From Bacteroidales bacterium (lineage in GTDB: Bacteria > Bacteroidota > Bacteroidia > Bacteroidales > UBA10428): 64,000 nucleotides of DNA. The stretch spans positions 1 to 64,000 of the forward strand of contig JAFGVA010000189.1 in NCBI GenBank assembly GCA_016938235.1. The letters are read 5' to 3'. Below are positions 42,346-50,531 of the stretch, piece by piece. How positions within the stretch are numbered: position 1 is the first letter of the stretch; the number at the start of each line of letters is the position of its first letter. A model generated the notes under the pieces. That model was given only the letters and a program-made list of their open reading frames with translations, did no database searches and had not been told where the DNA came from. Position numbers and translations under genes: made by a program.

Positions 42346-45300
42346 TTAAATCTTATAAATTGTTATTCTAGCTACCAGTTCATCGCTGATTGCTAGTTCA
42401 ATAGCATCCTTACCACCAAAATTTTCAACAAGTTCAATGTTTTTTGCCAACACCTGTGAGCTTATGTAATCCCTGAAGTTATCAACAGCTATTCCAACGG
42501 TTTCTGAATTTTCAACCTGAACATTAATTTTATCGGTAACCTCAAAGCCACTTTCTTTTCGTATATTCTGAATTCGGTTAATCAGCTCCCTGGCAATGCC
42601 TTCCTGTTTTAATTCTTCAGTAAGTGTTATATCAAGTGCAACCGTAAGTTTATTCTCTGTTGATACTAACCAGCCCGGAATGTCTTGTGATACTATTTCA
42701 ACATCTTCAGAAGTCAGTTCCACTGTTTGTCCTTCAATATCCAGGGTATATTTACCTTCCTGCTCAATTGCACTTATGTCATGTTGCTCAAACTTACTTA
42801 CAGCAGCAGCAATTTGCTTCATCAGTTTACCATAGCGCGGACCAAGAGACTTGAAGTTTGGTTTTATACTCTTTACCAATACATCGGAGCTGTCGGCAAG
42901 GTATTCAATTTCTTTCACATTCACCTCTGAAAGAATTAATGAAGAAACAGCCCGAAGTTGATTTTCAAACTTTTCGTTAAGCACCGGAACCATAATTTTA
43001 CTTAATGGCTGACGCACTTTCAGGTTAACTTTTCTTCTTAAGCCAAGTATCATCGAAGACATTTGTTGTGCAATTTCCATTCGCTCTTCAAGATCTTTGT
43101 CTATCAGGCTTAAATCGTATGAGGGGAAATTTGTATAATGCACAGATTTTTCGGTATAGTTTTCCGATAGATTATTCAGGTCAGTAAAAATCTTGTCGGA
43201 ATAAAATGGTGCTATGGGCGCCATTAACATCGATATTGTTTCGAGGCAACTGTATAATGTCTGGTAAGCGGCCAGCTTATCTGAGTCAAATTCGCCTCCC
43301 CAGAACCGCTTCCTGTTCAAACGAACATACCAGTTACTAAGATTTTCTGTAACAAAGTTCTGAATAGCTCTTCCTGCTCGTGTAGGTTCGTAATTTTCGA
43401 GATGATCTTCAACCTCTTTTACCAATGAATTCAGCAGGCTCATGATCCAGCGGTCAATTTCAGGGCGGTCCTTTACTGGCACCTGGGGCTGTTTGTTGTC
43501 AAAGCCATCAACATTTGCATATAGTGCAAAGAACGAATAGGTATTGTATAATGTGCCGAAGAATTTACGCCTCACTTCTTCGATACCTTCAACATCAAAT
43601 TTAAGGTTGTCCCAGGGTTGAGCATTGGTAATCATATACCAGCGTAAAGGATCCGAGCCATATTTTTCAATGGTTTCAAACGGGTCAACAGCATTTCCTA
43701 AACGTTTCGACATTTTGTTGCCATTTTTATCCAGCACAAGCCCATTGCTGATTATGTTCTTGTAGGCAACGGAATCAAAAAGCATGGTGGCAATTGCATG
43801 CAGGGTAAAGAACCATCCCCGGGTCTGGTCAACACCTTCAGCAATAAAATCGGCAGGGAATTTTTTGTTAAATTCTTCTTCGTTAATCGAGAACGGATAA
43901 TGAAACTGTGCGTAGGGCATTGCGCCAGAGTCGAACCATACATCAATAAGGTCTTCTTCGCGAAACATTGGTTTTCCCGATTCAGAAACCAGAACAACAT
44001 GATGTTTTTTGGTTATTGCATCTTTATCAAAGGTGTTTTTGTGCAGGTCAATTTTTTCGTAATTTGCTTTGGTGTAGTTGCCAACAACAAATCCATTTTT
44101 TGTCAGTGGATTTTCATCCATAACACCTGCTTTTATTGCTTTATCAATTTCGCAACTTAGTTCTTCAACAGAACCAATGCATTTTTCTTCTGCTCCATCT
44201 TCGGTGCGCCAGATTGGTAATGGGGTACCCCAATAGCGTGAGCGTGAAAGGTTCCAGTCTACAAGGTTTTCGAGCCACATGCCGAAACGGCCACTTCCGG
44301 TAGCTTCCGGTTTCCAGTTTATGGTTTTATTCAGCGATATAAGTTTGTCTTTTAATGCGGTGGTTTTAATAAACCAGGAATCCAGCGGATAGTAAAGTAC
44401 CGGTTTGTCGGTTCTCCAGCAATGCGGATAGTTGTGTGTATGTTTTTCGATGCGGAATGCCTTGTTGTCTTTTTTTAGCATTACAACAATGTCAACATCA
44501 ATAGTGGTATCGCTTTCACTTAAAGTTTCGTCGTAGCTGTTTTTAACATATTTTCCGGCAAAAACTTTATAAGTCTCAAGCTTAACCTGTTCTTTAATGA
44601 ATTTGTCATCCAGGTCTTCAATTCTAAAGAATCTACCTTTTCTATCAACCAGCGGAGCAATGTTACCATCTTTGTCGGTTACCAGCAAAGCTGCGACATT
44701 GTATTTGGCAGCAACACGGTAATCATCAGCACCAAAAGTGGGTGCAATGTGAACAATCCCGGTACCGTCTTCGGTAGTTACAAAATCGCCAATCAGTACT
44801 TCAAACGCCTTGCCTTTTGGCCGCACCCAGTCAATAAGTTGTTCGTATTGAATACCTTCCAATTCACTACCCTTACATTCGCCTAAAACCTTAAACGGGA
44901 TTTCTTTTTTATTGGGGTCAAATGATTCTAGATCCAGCTCTGCATGATTTGGGTTGAAATAAGTATTCATTAAATCCTTGGCAAGGATCACATTTATGGG
45001 TTCTCCTGTATACGGATTGAAAGATTTAACTTTTACATAGTTTATATTACCTCCTACTGCTAAAGCAGTATTTGATGGCAATGTCCATGGAGTAGTTGTC
45101 CAGGCCAGGAAGTAAAGTGTTTCGTCGTTTGAAGTGAACAGTGATTCGGAACGTTCGTTTCTAATTACCTTAAACTGGGCAACGCAGGTGGTATCTTTTA
45201 CATCGCGATAACATCCCGGCTGATTCAGCTCGTGTGAACTAAGTCCTGTACCGGCTGCAGGCGAATATGGCTGGATTGTATATCCTTTGTAAAGCAGTTT

Positions 45301-45816
45301 TTTATCGTATAGTTTTTTAAGCAGAAACCAGACACTTTCAATGTACCGGTTATCGTAGGTTATATAGGGGTCATCCATATTAACCCAATAGCCCATACGT
45401 TCTGTAAGGTCTTCCCATTCGCGGGTATATTTCATAACCTCTTTTCTGCAGGTCTTGTTGTATTCTTCAACACTGATTTTCCTGCCAATATCTTCCTTGG
45501 TTATGTTCAGGCTCTTTTCAACGCTTAACTCTACCGGCAGTCCATGTGTATCCCAACCGGCTTTACGTTCAACAACAAATCCTTTCTGGGTTTTATAGCG
45601 GCAAACAATATCTTTAATGGTTCTGGATATTACATGATGAATTCCGGGCATACCATTGGCAGAGGGCGGACCTTCGAAGAAAACAAACGATTTACTGTTC
45701 TTTTGCTTGCGCAGCTCAATGCTTTTTTCGAATGTTTTTTCTTTGGCCCATTTTTGAGCATATTCTTTATTTATCTCCGATAAATTGAAATTATATTGTG
45801 CAAATTTGCTTCTCAT
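42346..45816 (-). CDS. ileS: Isoleucyl-tRNA synthetase
   Basis: An 1156-residue class I synthetase. The HIGH equivalent is PSANGMPGIHHVISR (about 50-64), the KMSKS equivalent is GNKMSKRLGNAVDP (about 690-703). CP1 editing (about 190-410) carries TTPWTLPSNTALAV and GTGIVHIAPTFGADDYR. The C-terminal anticodon-binding and tRNA-binding parts follow to 1156. The GIHH form and the lack of a final zinc-finger C4 module mark the eukaryote-like IleRS class, which resists mupirocin in several bacteria. It is first in the ileS-dksA-lspA unit, with a very good promoter just upstream. Confidence 0.97.
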   Translation of the reverse strand: MRSKFAQYNFNLSEINKEYAQKWAKEKTFEKSIELRKQKNSKSFVFFEGPPSANGMPGIHHVISRTIKDIVCRYKTQKGFVVERKAGWDTHGLPVELSVEKSLNITKEDIGRKISVEEYNKTCRKEVMKYTREWEDLTERMGYWVNMDDPYITYDNRYIESVWFLLKKLYDKKLLYKGYTIQPYSPAAGTGLSSHELNQPGCYRDVKDTTCVAQFKVIRNERSESLFTSNDETLYFLAWTTTPWTLPSNTALAVGGNINYVKVKSFNPYTGEPINVILAKDLMNTYFNPNHAELDLESFDPNKKEIPFKVLGECKGSELEGIQYEQLIDWVRPKGKAFEVLIGDFVTTEDGTGIVHIAPTFGADDYRVAAKYNVAALLVTDKDGNIAPLVDRKGRFFRIEDLDDKFIKEQVKLETYKVFAGKYVKNSYDETLSESDTTIDVDIVVMLKKDNKAFRIEKHTHNYPHCWRTDKPVLYYPLDSWFIKTTALKDKLISLNKTINWKPEATGSGRFGMWLENLVDWNLSRSRYWGTPLPIWRTEDGAEEKCIGSVEELSCEIDKAIKAGVMDENPLTKNGFVVGNYTKANYEKIDLHKNTFDKDAITKKHHVVLVSESGKPMFREEDLIDVWFDSGAMPYAQFHYPFSINEEEFNKKFPADFIAEGVDQTRGWFFTLHAIATMLFDSVAYKNIISNGLVLDKNGNKMSKRLGNAVDPFETIEKYGSDPLRWYMITNAQPWDNLKFDVEGIEEVRRKFFGTLYNTYSFFALYANVDGFDNKQPQVPVKDRPEIDRWIMSLLNSLVKEVEDHLENYEPTRAGRAIQNFVTENLSNWYVRLNRKRFWGGEFDSDKLAAYQTLYSCLETISMLMAPIAPFYSDKIFTDLNNLSENYTEKSVHYTNFPSYDLSLIDKDLEERMEIAQQMSSMILGLRRKVNLKVRQPLSKIMVPVLNEKFENQLRAVSSLILSEVNVKEIEYLADSSDVLVKSIKPNFKSLGPRYGKLMKQIAAAVSKFEQHDISAIEQEGKYTLDIEGQTVELTSEDVEIVSQDIPGWLVSTENKLTVALDITLTEELKQEGIARELINRIQNIRKESGFEVTDKINVQVENSETVGIAVDNFRDYISSQVLAKNIELVENFGGKDAIELAISDELVARITIYKI

Positions 45817-45847
45817 TTATACTTGAATTGCTATTAAAAAAAGTGCT

Positions 45848-45879
45848 CAAAGATAGACTACTGAATAATAAAATGCAAA
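45848..45879 (-). promoter_or_regulatory. Vegetative promoter of ileS
   Basis: On the - strand TTTG (45879-45876), 20 bases, TATCTTTG (45855-45848): a full match to the Bacteroidota sigma-ABfr consensus TTTG-N19/21-TAnnTTTG. The ileS ATG is at 45816, giving a short leader of roughly 25 bases. Confidence 0.8.
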
Positions 45880-45955
45880 GGGAACGGCTGTTTATTTAAG
45901 GCTAAAGAAGGGGGGATAAAATATTATTTGCAGAAAATATAAAATGACATAGGTT

Positions 45956-45971
45956 TGGCACGCAATTTGAA
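45956..45971 (+). promoter_or_regulatory. Sigma-54-like promoter
   Basis: TGGCACG (45956-45962), four bases, TTGAA (45967-45971). The -24 half is perfect and the spacing is exact; at -12 the usual GC is GA, which should weaken it. No protein gene follows on this strand for over a kilobase, but a terminator with T-tract lies 51 bases downstream. Confidence 0.5.
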
Positions 45972-45981
45972 ATATTGATAA

Positions 45982-46048
45982 TAACAGTTCTTCGATGATA
46001 TACTTGATAACACATCAAGGCAAGTCCCGAAATTTTTCGGGACTTTTT
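45982..46048 (+). ncRNA. Candidate ~67-nt small RNA under sigma-54
   Basis: The interval from the predicted start of the sigma-54-like promoter (about 12 bases past its -12 box) to the end of a rho-independent terminator. It would have a roughly 40-base unstructured 5' part, a hairpin AAGTCCCGAAA/TTTCGGGACTT and a final U-run, the standard outline of a trans-acting sRNA. There is no ORF of note. The alternative is that the hairpin is only a dispersed CCCGA/TCGGG palindrome and the promoter a chance match. No expression evidence. Confidence 0.4.
46022..46048 (+). terminator. Intrinsic terminator, + strand polarity
   Basis: AAGTCCCGAAA and TTTCGGGACTT with a short T-rich loop, followed on the + strand by TTTAA. 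On the - strand the sequence after the hairpin is GCCTTG, so it would not end the SiaC-like genes well. It therefore points to a + strand transcript. Confidence 0.7.
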
Positions 46049-46077
46049 AATTGAATATAATAGTAAGTTATGTAGTG

Positions 46078-46515
46078 TTAAATTTCCTTAAGCGTAAGAG
46101 GTATCTTAAGTTCAGATTTTAATAACTGTCCGGTTTCAAGAATTGTTTCATCATCTTTTTCATATAGCCATGAAACCTCGATCATGCCTTTTTCATTGGC
46201 TAATTTTTCAAGTTGATGGAGCATATGAAAAATCCATTTTGATGAGCCTGTATTTACATATTCAAGTTCGAATTCTATAAAAAGCGTATTTCTGAAGTCG
46301 TGAAACAGGTCAGTCAGTTTTTCTGCCATATTAAAATAAAAATCTACAGGGTCTGGCATACGGGAGACCCCGGAGATTTTTACTTTTTTCAGCCTCTTCT
46401 TCACCTCAATCGCCGGCTGAAATAAATCTATTGTCTTGTGTCCTGTGAAAAAATTCATTGAGAACAGTTTACGGTCCTGACTCGAAAGTTGATAATAATT
46501 CCTGTTAAGCAGCAA
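46078..46515 (-). CDS. SiaC-family-like protein, second of a pair
   Basis: A 145-residue soluble protein with the SiaC/DUF1987 layout: DLFQPAIEVKKRLKKVKISG, then PVDFYFNMAEKLTDLFHDF, a strand pair LFIEFELEYVNTGSSKWIFH and VSWLYEKDDETILETGQLLK. The phospho-acceptor region is here NTGSSKW. It overlaps the preceding SiaC-like gene (46505) by 11 bases in a different frame, so they are translated together. Two copies side by side without a SiaA/SiaB partner are unusual. Confidence 0.65.
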   Translation of the reverse strand: MLLNRNYYQLSSQDRKLFSMNFFTGHKTIDLFQPAIEVKKRLKKVKISGVSRMPDPVDFYFNMAEKLTDLFHDFRNTLFIEFELEYVNTGSSKWIFHMLHQLEKLANEKGMIEVSWLYEKDDETILETGQLLKSELKIPLTLKEI

Positions 46516-46876
46516 TTAAATTAACAGGGATCAGAGAGTTTAGTTTTAGCCTTTCTCCGCTAATTTGCATATTTACATTTTCGGGCTGGTAATACCAGTT
46601 AACTACCACATTATGACCTGGTATAATCGTTGCCATTTTTCTCATGATTAACATAATCCATTTCGTGGAGTTATCGTTTATTTTTTTTAATCGGAGGTTT
46701 ATCGTTGTTGTTTTAGCTCCTTCCTGGTTAAATGCAATGGCCCATTTAAGAACATTACTGTAAAACCAACTGGTATTCTGGAAGGTAGAGCTGCCTGAAA
46801 TATCAATGCTGTGGTTTTTTTTGTCAATAATAACCTCTGGTGAGGTTTTTCTGGCTTCAATTCTAAACGTAAGCAT
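46505..46876 (-). CDS. SiaC-family-like protein, first of a pair
   Basis: I choose ATG at 46876 (MLTFRIEARKTSPEVIIDKK), 123 residues; the longer frame from 46921 adds 15 residues without a domain. Strand and helix order match the neighbour: SIDISGSSTFQNTSWFYSNV, then TTINLRLKKINDNSTKWIML and VVNWYYQPENVNMQISGERL. The phospho-acceptor equivalent is NDNSTKW. It overlaps the downstream paralogue by 11 bases. Upstream, 346 bases to the divergent TetR gene contain a candidate operator and several TTTACCG words but no other gene. Confidence 0.65.
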   Translation of the reverse strand: MLTFRIEARKTSPEVIIDKKNHSIDISGSSTFQNTSWFYSNVLKWAIAFNQEGAKTTTINLRLKKINDNSTKWIMLIMRKMATIIPGHNVVVNWYYQPENVNMQISGERLKLNSLIPVNLIAA

Positions 46877-47143
46877 GTCTGATTCTTTTAGTTTTTGTAA
46901 AAATAAAAGGAATTTGCCCATATGATATCGTTTTATATATGATATACCTTAATGTTTACCGGTGATTTGCATCATTATGAATTATGGCTTATTATACCTT
47001 AGCTTTACCGATTACTTGAATCTGTTTACCGATTTTTTCTGTTTCATTATTAAGAATGAATTTACTTTTGATTACCAATGATTACAAGATAATAAATCAA
47101 CAACTACTTTAAGCTATAATCATTAGAAAGTAATTAACCATTG

Positions 47144-47162
47144 TCATACTTGTACAGTATGA
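47144..47162 (+). promoter_or_regulatory. Palindromic operator candidate for the TetR repressor
   Basis: TCATACT, five-base spacer TGTAC, AGTATGA: a perfect seven-base inverted repeat 61 bases before the TetR start codon. Size and symmetry are right for a TetR dimer. A TATTTTTT follows at 47163 and may be part of the promoter it blocks. Confidence 0.6.
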
Positions 47163-47222
47163 TATTTTTTAAAAACCAGGGAAACTAAAAAAGTGTAAAA
47201 AGTGTCAATAGTTTAATGTTAA

Positions 47223-47831
47223 ATGATTGAAAAAAGAGCTATAATAAGTCAAACCGGAGATCTTTTTAAGAAGTACGGGATTAAAAGTATCACTATGGAT
47301 GATATCTCAAGAGCAATGGGGGTATCAAAAAAAACTATTTATCAGCATATACCCGATAAGACAGAGTTGGTGCAGTTGGTGGTTGAGCAGGAACTTAATC
47401 AATTAAAAGATAAACTAAACAAAGCAAAAGACTCTTCGGATGATCCGATACATCAATTTGTTCAGTACACAAAAGTGATGAATGAGTTTTCTCATGATTA
47501 CAGTTATGTTATTGAATATGATTTAAACAAGTATTATCCGCAAATATTCAGTTTTATAAAGGAAAAATACATTGTATTGTTGATTGATACTGTTGTGGAA
47601 AATATCATTTTTGGAAAAAAAACGGGGGTGTACAGAAAGGATATAGATGAGAAAATTTTTGCAAAAATTCATGTGTCTAATGCAAAACATTTTTCTGATG
47701 ATCAGATATTAACAAAAGAGGAGCATTGTTCTCCTGTTTATTTAAATGAAGTTTGCCGGCTTCATTTGAAAGGACTTTTAACGGATAAATGGGAATCAAA
47801 AATTGAAAAATATTTAACAAAACCAAATTAG
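47223..47831 (+). CDS. TetR/AcrR-family repressor
   Basis: A 202-residue regulator. The HTH (about 17-50) reads GIKSITMDDISRAMGVSKKT then IYQHIPDKTEL, the standard TetR form. The rest is the helical ligand domain; YVIEYDLNKYYPQIFSFIKE (about 97-116) is common in Bacteroidota efflux repressors. It heads the RND operon, 18 bases before the tolC-like gene, and a palindrome lies 61 bases upstream. It should repress the whole operon until it binds a toxic small molecule or lipid-like ligand. Confidence 0.92.
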   Translation: MIEKRAIISQTGDLFKKYGIKSITMDDISRAMGVSKKTIYQHIPDKTELVQLVVEQELNQLKDKLNKAKDSSDDPIHQFVQYTKVMNEFSHDYSYVIEYDLNKYYPQIFSFIKEKYIVLLIDTVVENIIFGKKTGVYRKDIDEKIFAKIHVSNAKHFSDDQILTKEEHCSPVYLNEVCRLHLKGLLTDKWESKIEKYLTKPN

Positions 47832-47849
47832 AAATCAAACAAACATTTT

Positions 47850-49244
47850 ATGAAGGAGATAAAAGTAGTTAACATCGCATTTTTACTTTCACTTTTTTCG
47901 GTTACTCTATTTTCGCAGAGCGATTCTGTTTTTAGCTTTTCATTGGTTGAAGCACAAAATTTTGCCAGTGATAATTTTTACATGAGTAAAAATGCGCAAT
48001 TAGATGTAGAGTCTGCTAAAAAGCAGGTGCTGGAGACAACGGCAATAGGTTTACCACAAGTTAGTGGGGGTGTTGATTATACCTATATACCCGAAGTACC
48101 CGAAGTGGTTTTTGGAGGTTATAATTATATATTTAGCACGCTACCAAACGATCATGTTATTACAGCAGCAGATTTAAACAATCCCAATTCTGTTGGCTTA
48201 GGCTTTATTCCAGGAGAGCCTGTTGCTCTTGGTGTAGAACACAATGTTTCTTATAATGTAATGGTTAACCAGCTGCTTTTCAGTGGTGAATACATCGTTG
48301 GTTTGCAGGCATCCAAAACCTTTAAGCAACTTTCTGAAGAAGCCTATGAAAAAACGCTTATTGAGGTAAAAGATATGGTTTCCGGTAGTTATTATTCCAT
48401 TCTCATTTTGGAGAAAAATAAAGAACTCCTGGGAGAATCTTTAGAGAATCTGAAAGACTTATACAACGAGGCAAAGAAAACAACCGAGGTAGGGTTAATG
48501 GAATCAACCGATGCCGATCAGCTTTTGGTTAATGTTACTCGTACAGAAAATTCTTTAAAATCGATTGATCGACAGATTGAGTTTATGTATAATATGTTTA
48601 AATATCAATTAGGATTACCGGTTGAAACGGAAATCCAGTTAACGGAAGATATTGATGACTTAATTTTGAGGAATCTTATACCTGCCACTGATTTATATGA
48701 ATTTAAACTTGACAATCATATTGATTATAAGATGTTAGACACTCAGGAGAAGATAAACTCTTTAAGCCTGAACAGGGAAAAATCGACTTACCTTCCAACC
48801 ATATCTGCTTTTTATAAGTATGAAGATAAAATGGAAAAGGCAGCTCTTGATTTTACAATGAAGCATATGGTAGGAGTAAGTTTGAGTGTGCCTATTTTCA
48901 GTAGTGGCATGAAAACAGCACGTGTCAGTAAGGCGAGGATAGAATTAGAAAAAATCCATTTAAAAAAAGAGCAGGAATCTGAAAAGATTAAAATGATGGC
49001 TGAGCAAGCTCAATTTGACTATTTATCTGCATTAGACACATATCAAAACGAAAAGTCGAATTTTACCCTGTCTGAAAAGATATTTAATAATACCACTATA
49101 AAATATTCGAACGGGATGGTATCCAGTATGGATCTGACCTTGGCAAATAACCAATTTTTACAAGCTCAGTTATCCTTATCTGGTGCGATTCTTGAATTAA
49201 TGAACGCCAAAACCAAACTCGATAAAGCATACAGCAAACTATAA
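47850..49244 (+). CDS. TolC-family outer-membrane protein of the RND operon
   Basis: A 464-residue outer-membrane channel with a signal peptide ending near LFSQSD. Two TolC repeats (about 25-240 and 270-460), each with a strand-helix-helix layout, are visible: FAVSLVEAQNFASD-like start, YNVMVNQLLFSGEYIVGLQA and later GVSLSVPIFSSGMKTARVSK. It would form a trimer spanning the outer membrane and periplasm, closed by the adaptor and pump encoded next. Gap of 24 bases to the adaptor gene. Confidence 0.92.
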   Translation: MKEIKVVNIAFLLSLFSVTLFSQSDSVFSFSLVEAQNFASDNFYMSKNAQLDVESAKKQVLETTAIGLPQVSGGVDYTYIPEVPEVVFGGYNYIFSTLPNDHVITAADLNNPNSVGLGFIPGEPVALGVEHNVSYNVMVNQLLFSGEYIVGLQASKTFKQLSEEAYEKTLIEVKDMVSGSYYSILILEKNKELLGESLENLKDLYNEAKKTTEVGLMESTDADQLLVNVTRTENSLKSIDRQIEFMYNMFKYQLGLPVETEIQLTEDIDDLILRNLIPATDLYEFKLDNHIDYKMLDTQEKINSLSLNREKSTYLPTISAFYKYEDKMEKAALDFTMKHMVGVSLSVPIFSSGMKTARVSKARIELEKIHLKKEQESEKIKMMAEQAQFDYLSALDTYQNEKSNFTLSEKIFNNTTIKYSNGMVSSMDLTLANNQFLQAQLSLSGAILELMNAKTKLDKAYSKL

Positions 49245-49268
49245 ATCTTAAAATATTAATCAACAGAT

Positions 49269-50516
49269 ATGAAAACACTTGTACGTTTATTACCGGTAAT
49301 TCTAATTTTTGCCTGTAATCCGAATAAACCAGATAAAGAACTGGTCGAACTTACTGAGAGGAGAGATTCATTGCAGGCAGTGCAGGCCGGTATTAATAAA
49401 GAACTAATTAAGATAGATGAACAAATAGCTCTGCTGGATACTAATTTATCTGATGACGATATAACAACAATTAAAAAAATTACAGCCCAGAAAAACCGAA
49501 TTTCGGCGATTCAGGTTAAAATACGTAAACTTGAAGACAAGCTTTCGAGTGCACATAATAAGGATGATGTCAGGGCTGTTGCTGTAAAAGAAATGGTTGG
49601 AGAGCCTTTTGATCATTATTTAATATCGTATGGCGATGTTGACGCTTCGAAATATGCAAAGCTTAGCCCGGAGATGAATGGCAGGGTAGAGCAAATTTAT
49701 GTTACAGAGGGTCAAAAAATTAAAAAAGGGGAGTTAATTCTTTCTCTTAATACTTCGGCAATCGAAAACCAGATAAAATCTGTTGAAACCAGCCTGGAAC
49801 TTGCAAAAACAACCTATGAGAAACAAAGTACTTTATATAAACAGGGTATTGGTTCCGAAATTGAATACCTGGGTTCAAAAACAAACAAAGAAAGTTTGGA
49901 AGCTCAGCTAGATGCATTGCAGGCGCAAATGCGAATGTCGCAGTTAAGAGCTCCTTTCGATGGGGTTGTTGACCAGATATATGCCAAGAAAGGAGAAATG
50001 ACGAGCCCAATGTATCCGGCAGTTGATTTTATTAATCTTGATAAAATTACTATTCGTTCCGACATTTCTGAATCCTATATTGGTGAAGTTAAAACGGGAG
50101 ACAATGTTGAGATTACGTTTGCTGCGTTGCCTGGTTTTAAGCAAATTGCTCCAATAAAATTTATTTCGAAAATTATTGATCCACAAAGCAGGACTTTTAA
50201 AATAGAAATAGAATTAAACAATAAAGCAGATAAAATTCGTCCGAATATGGTTTCGACCATAAAAGTCAATGACTTTTCCTCAGAAAATGCCATGGTTGTT
50301 CCATCGCTGGTTATCAGAAAAGATATTTCAGGCGATTATGTTTATGTAGTAACCGAAGAGGATGGTAAAAGCAGAATTGCCAAGAAACCAATTGAAACTT
50401 CTCTTTCTTACGAGGAAAAAACACTTGTTAATTCCGGATTAGTAAAAGGTGACAAGGTTGTTATTGAGGGTTATCACCTTGTAAGTAACGGAGAAGAAGT
50501 TAAAATTGTTAAATAA
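49269..50516 (+). CDS. RND efflux adaptor (MFP) lipoprotein
   Basis: A 415-residue adaptor with lipobox LIFAC (cysteine near 16). It has an N-terminal coiled region (about 20-105), lipoyl halves around YVTEGQKIKKGELILSLNTS (about 140) and LRAPFDGVVDQIYAKKGEM (about 222), an alpha-hairpin between, and a beta-barrel and membrane-proximal domain to the end (VVPSLVIRKDISGDYVYVV). An extra N-terminal coiled coil is longer than in AcrA. It bridges the TolC-like channel and the RND pump of the same operon; 15 bases to the pump gene. Confidence 0.92.
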   Translation: MKTLVRLLPVILIFACNPNKPDKELVELTERRDSLQAVQAGINKELIKIDEQIALLDTNLSDDDITTIKKITAQKNRISAIQVKIRKLEDKLSSAHNKDDVRAVAVKEMVGEPFDHYLISYGDVDASKYAKLSPEMNGRVEQIYVTEGQKIKKGELILSLNTSAIENQIKSVETSLELAKTTYEKQSTLYKQGIGSEIEYLGSKTNKESLEAQLDALQAQMRMSQLRAPFDGVVDQIYAKKGEMTSPMYPAVDFINLDKITIRSDISESYIGEVKTGDNVEITFAALPGFKQIAPIKFISKIIDPQSRTFKIEIELNNKADKIRPNMVSTIKVNDFSSENAMVVPSLVIRKDISGDYVYVVTEEDGKSRIAKKPIETSLSYEEKTLVNSGLVKGDKVVIEGYHLVSNGEEVKIVK

Positions 50517-50531
50517 GACAAACTCTAAGTT

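Noticed and set aside
46955-47031. Three TTTACCG words upstream of the TetR gene
   Set aside because: Spacing is irregular (49 and 21 bases) and there is no symmetry; the palindrome at 47144 is a better operator.
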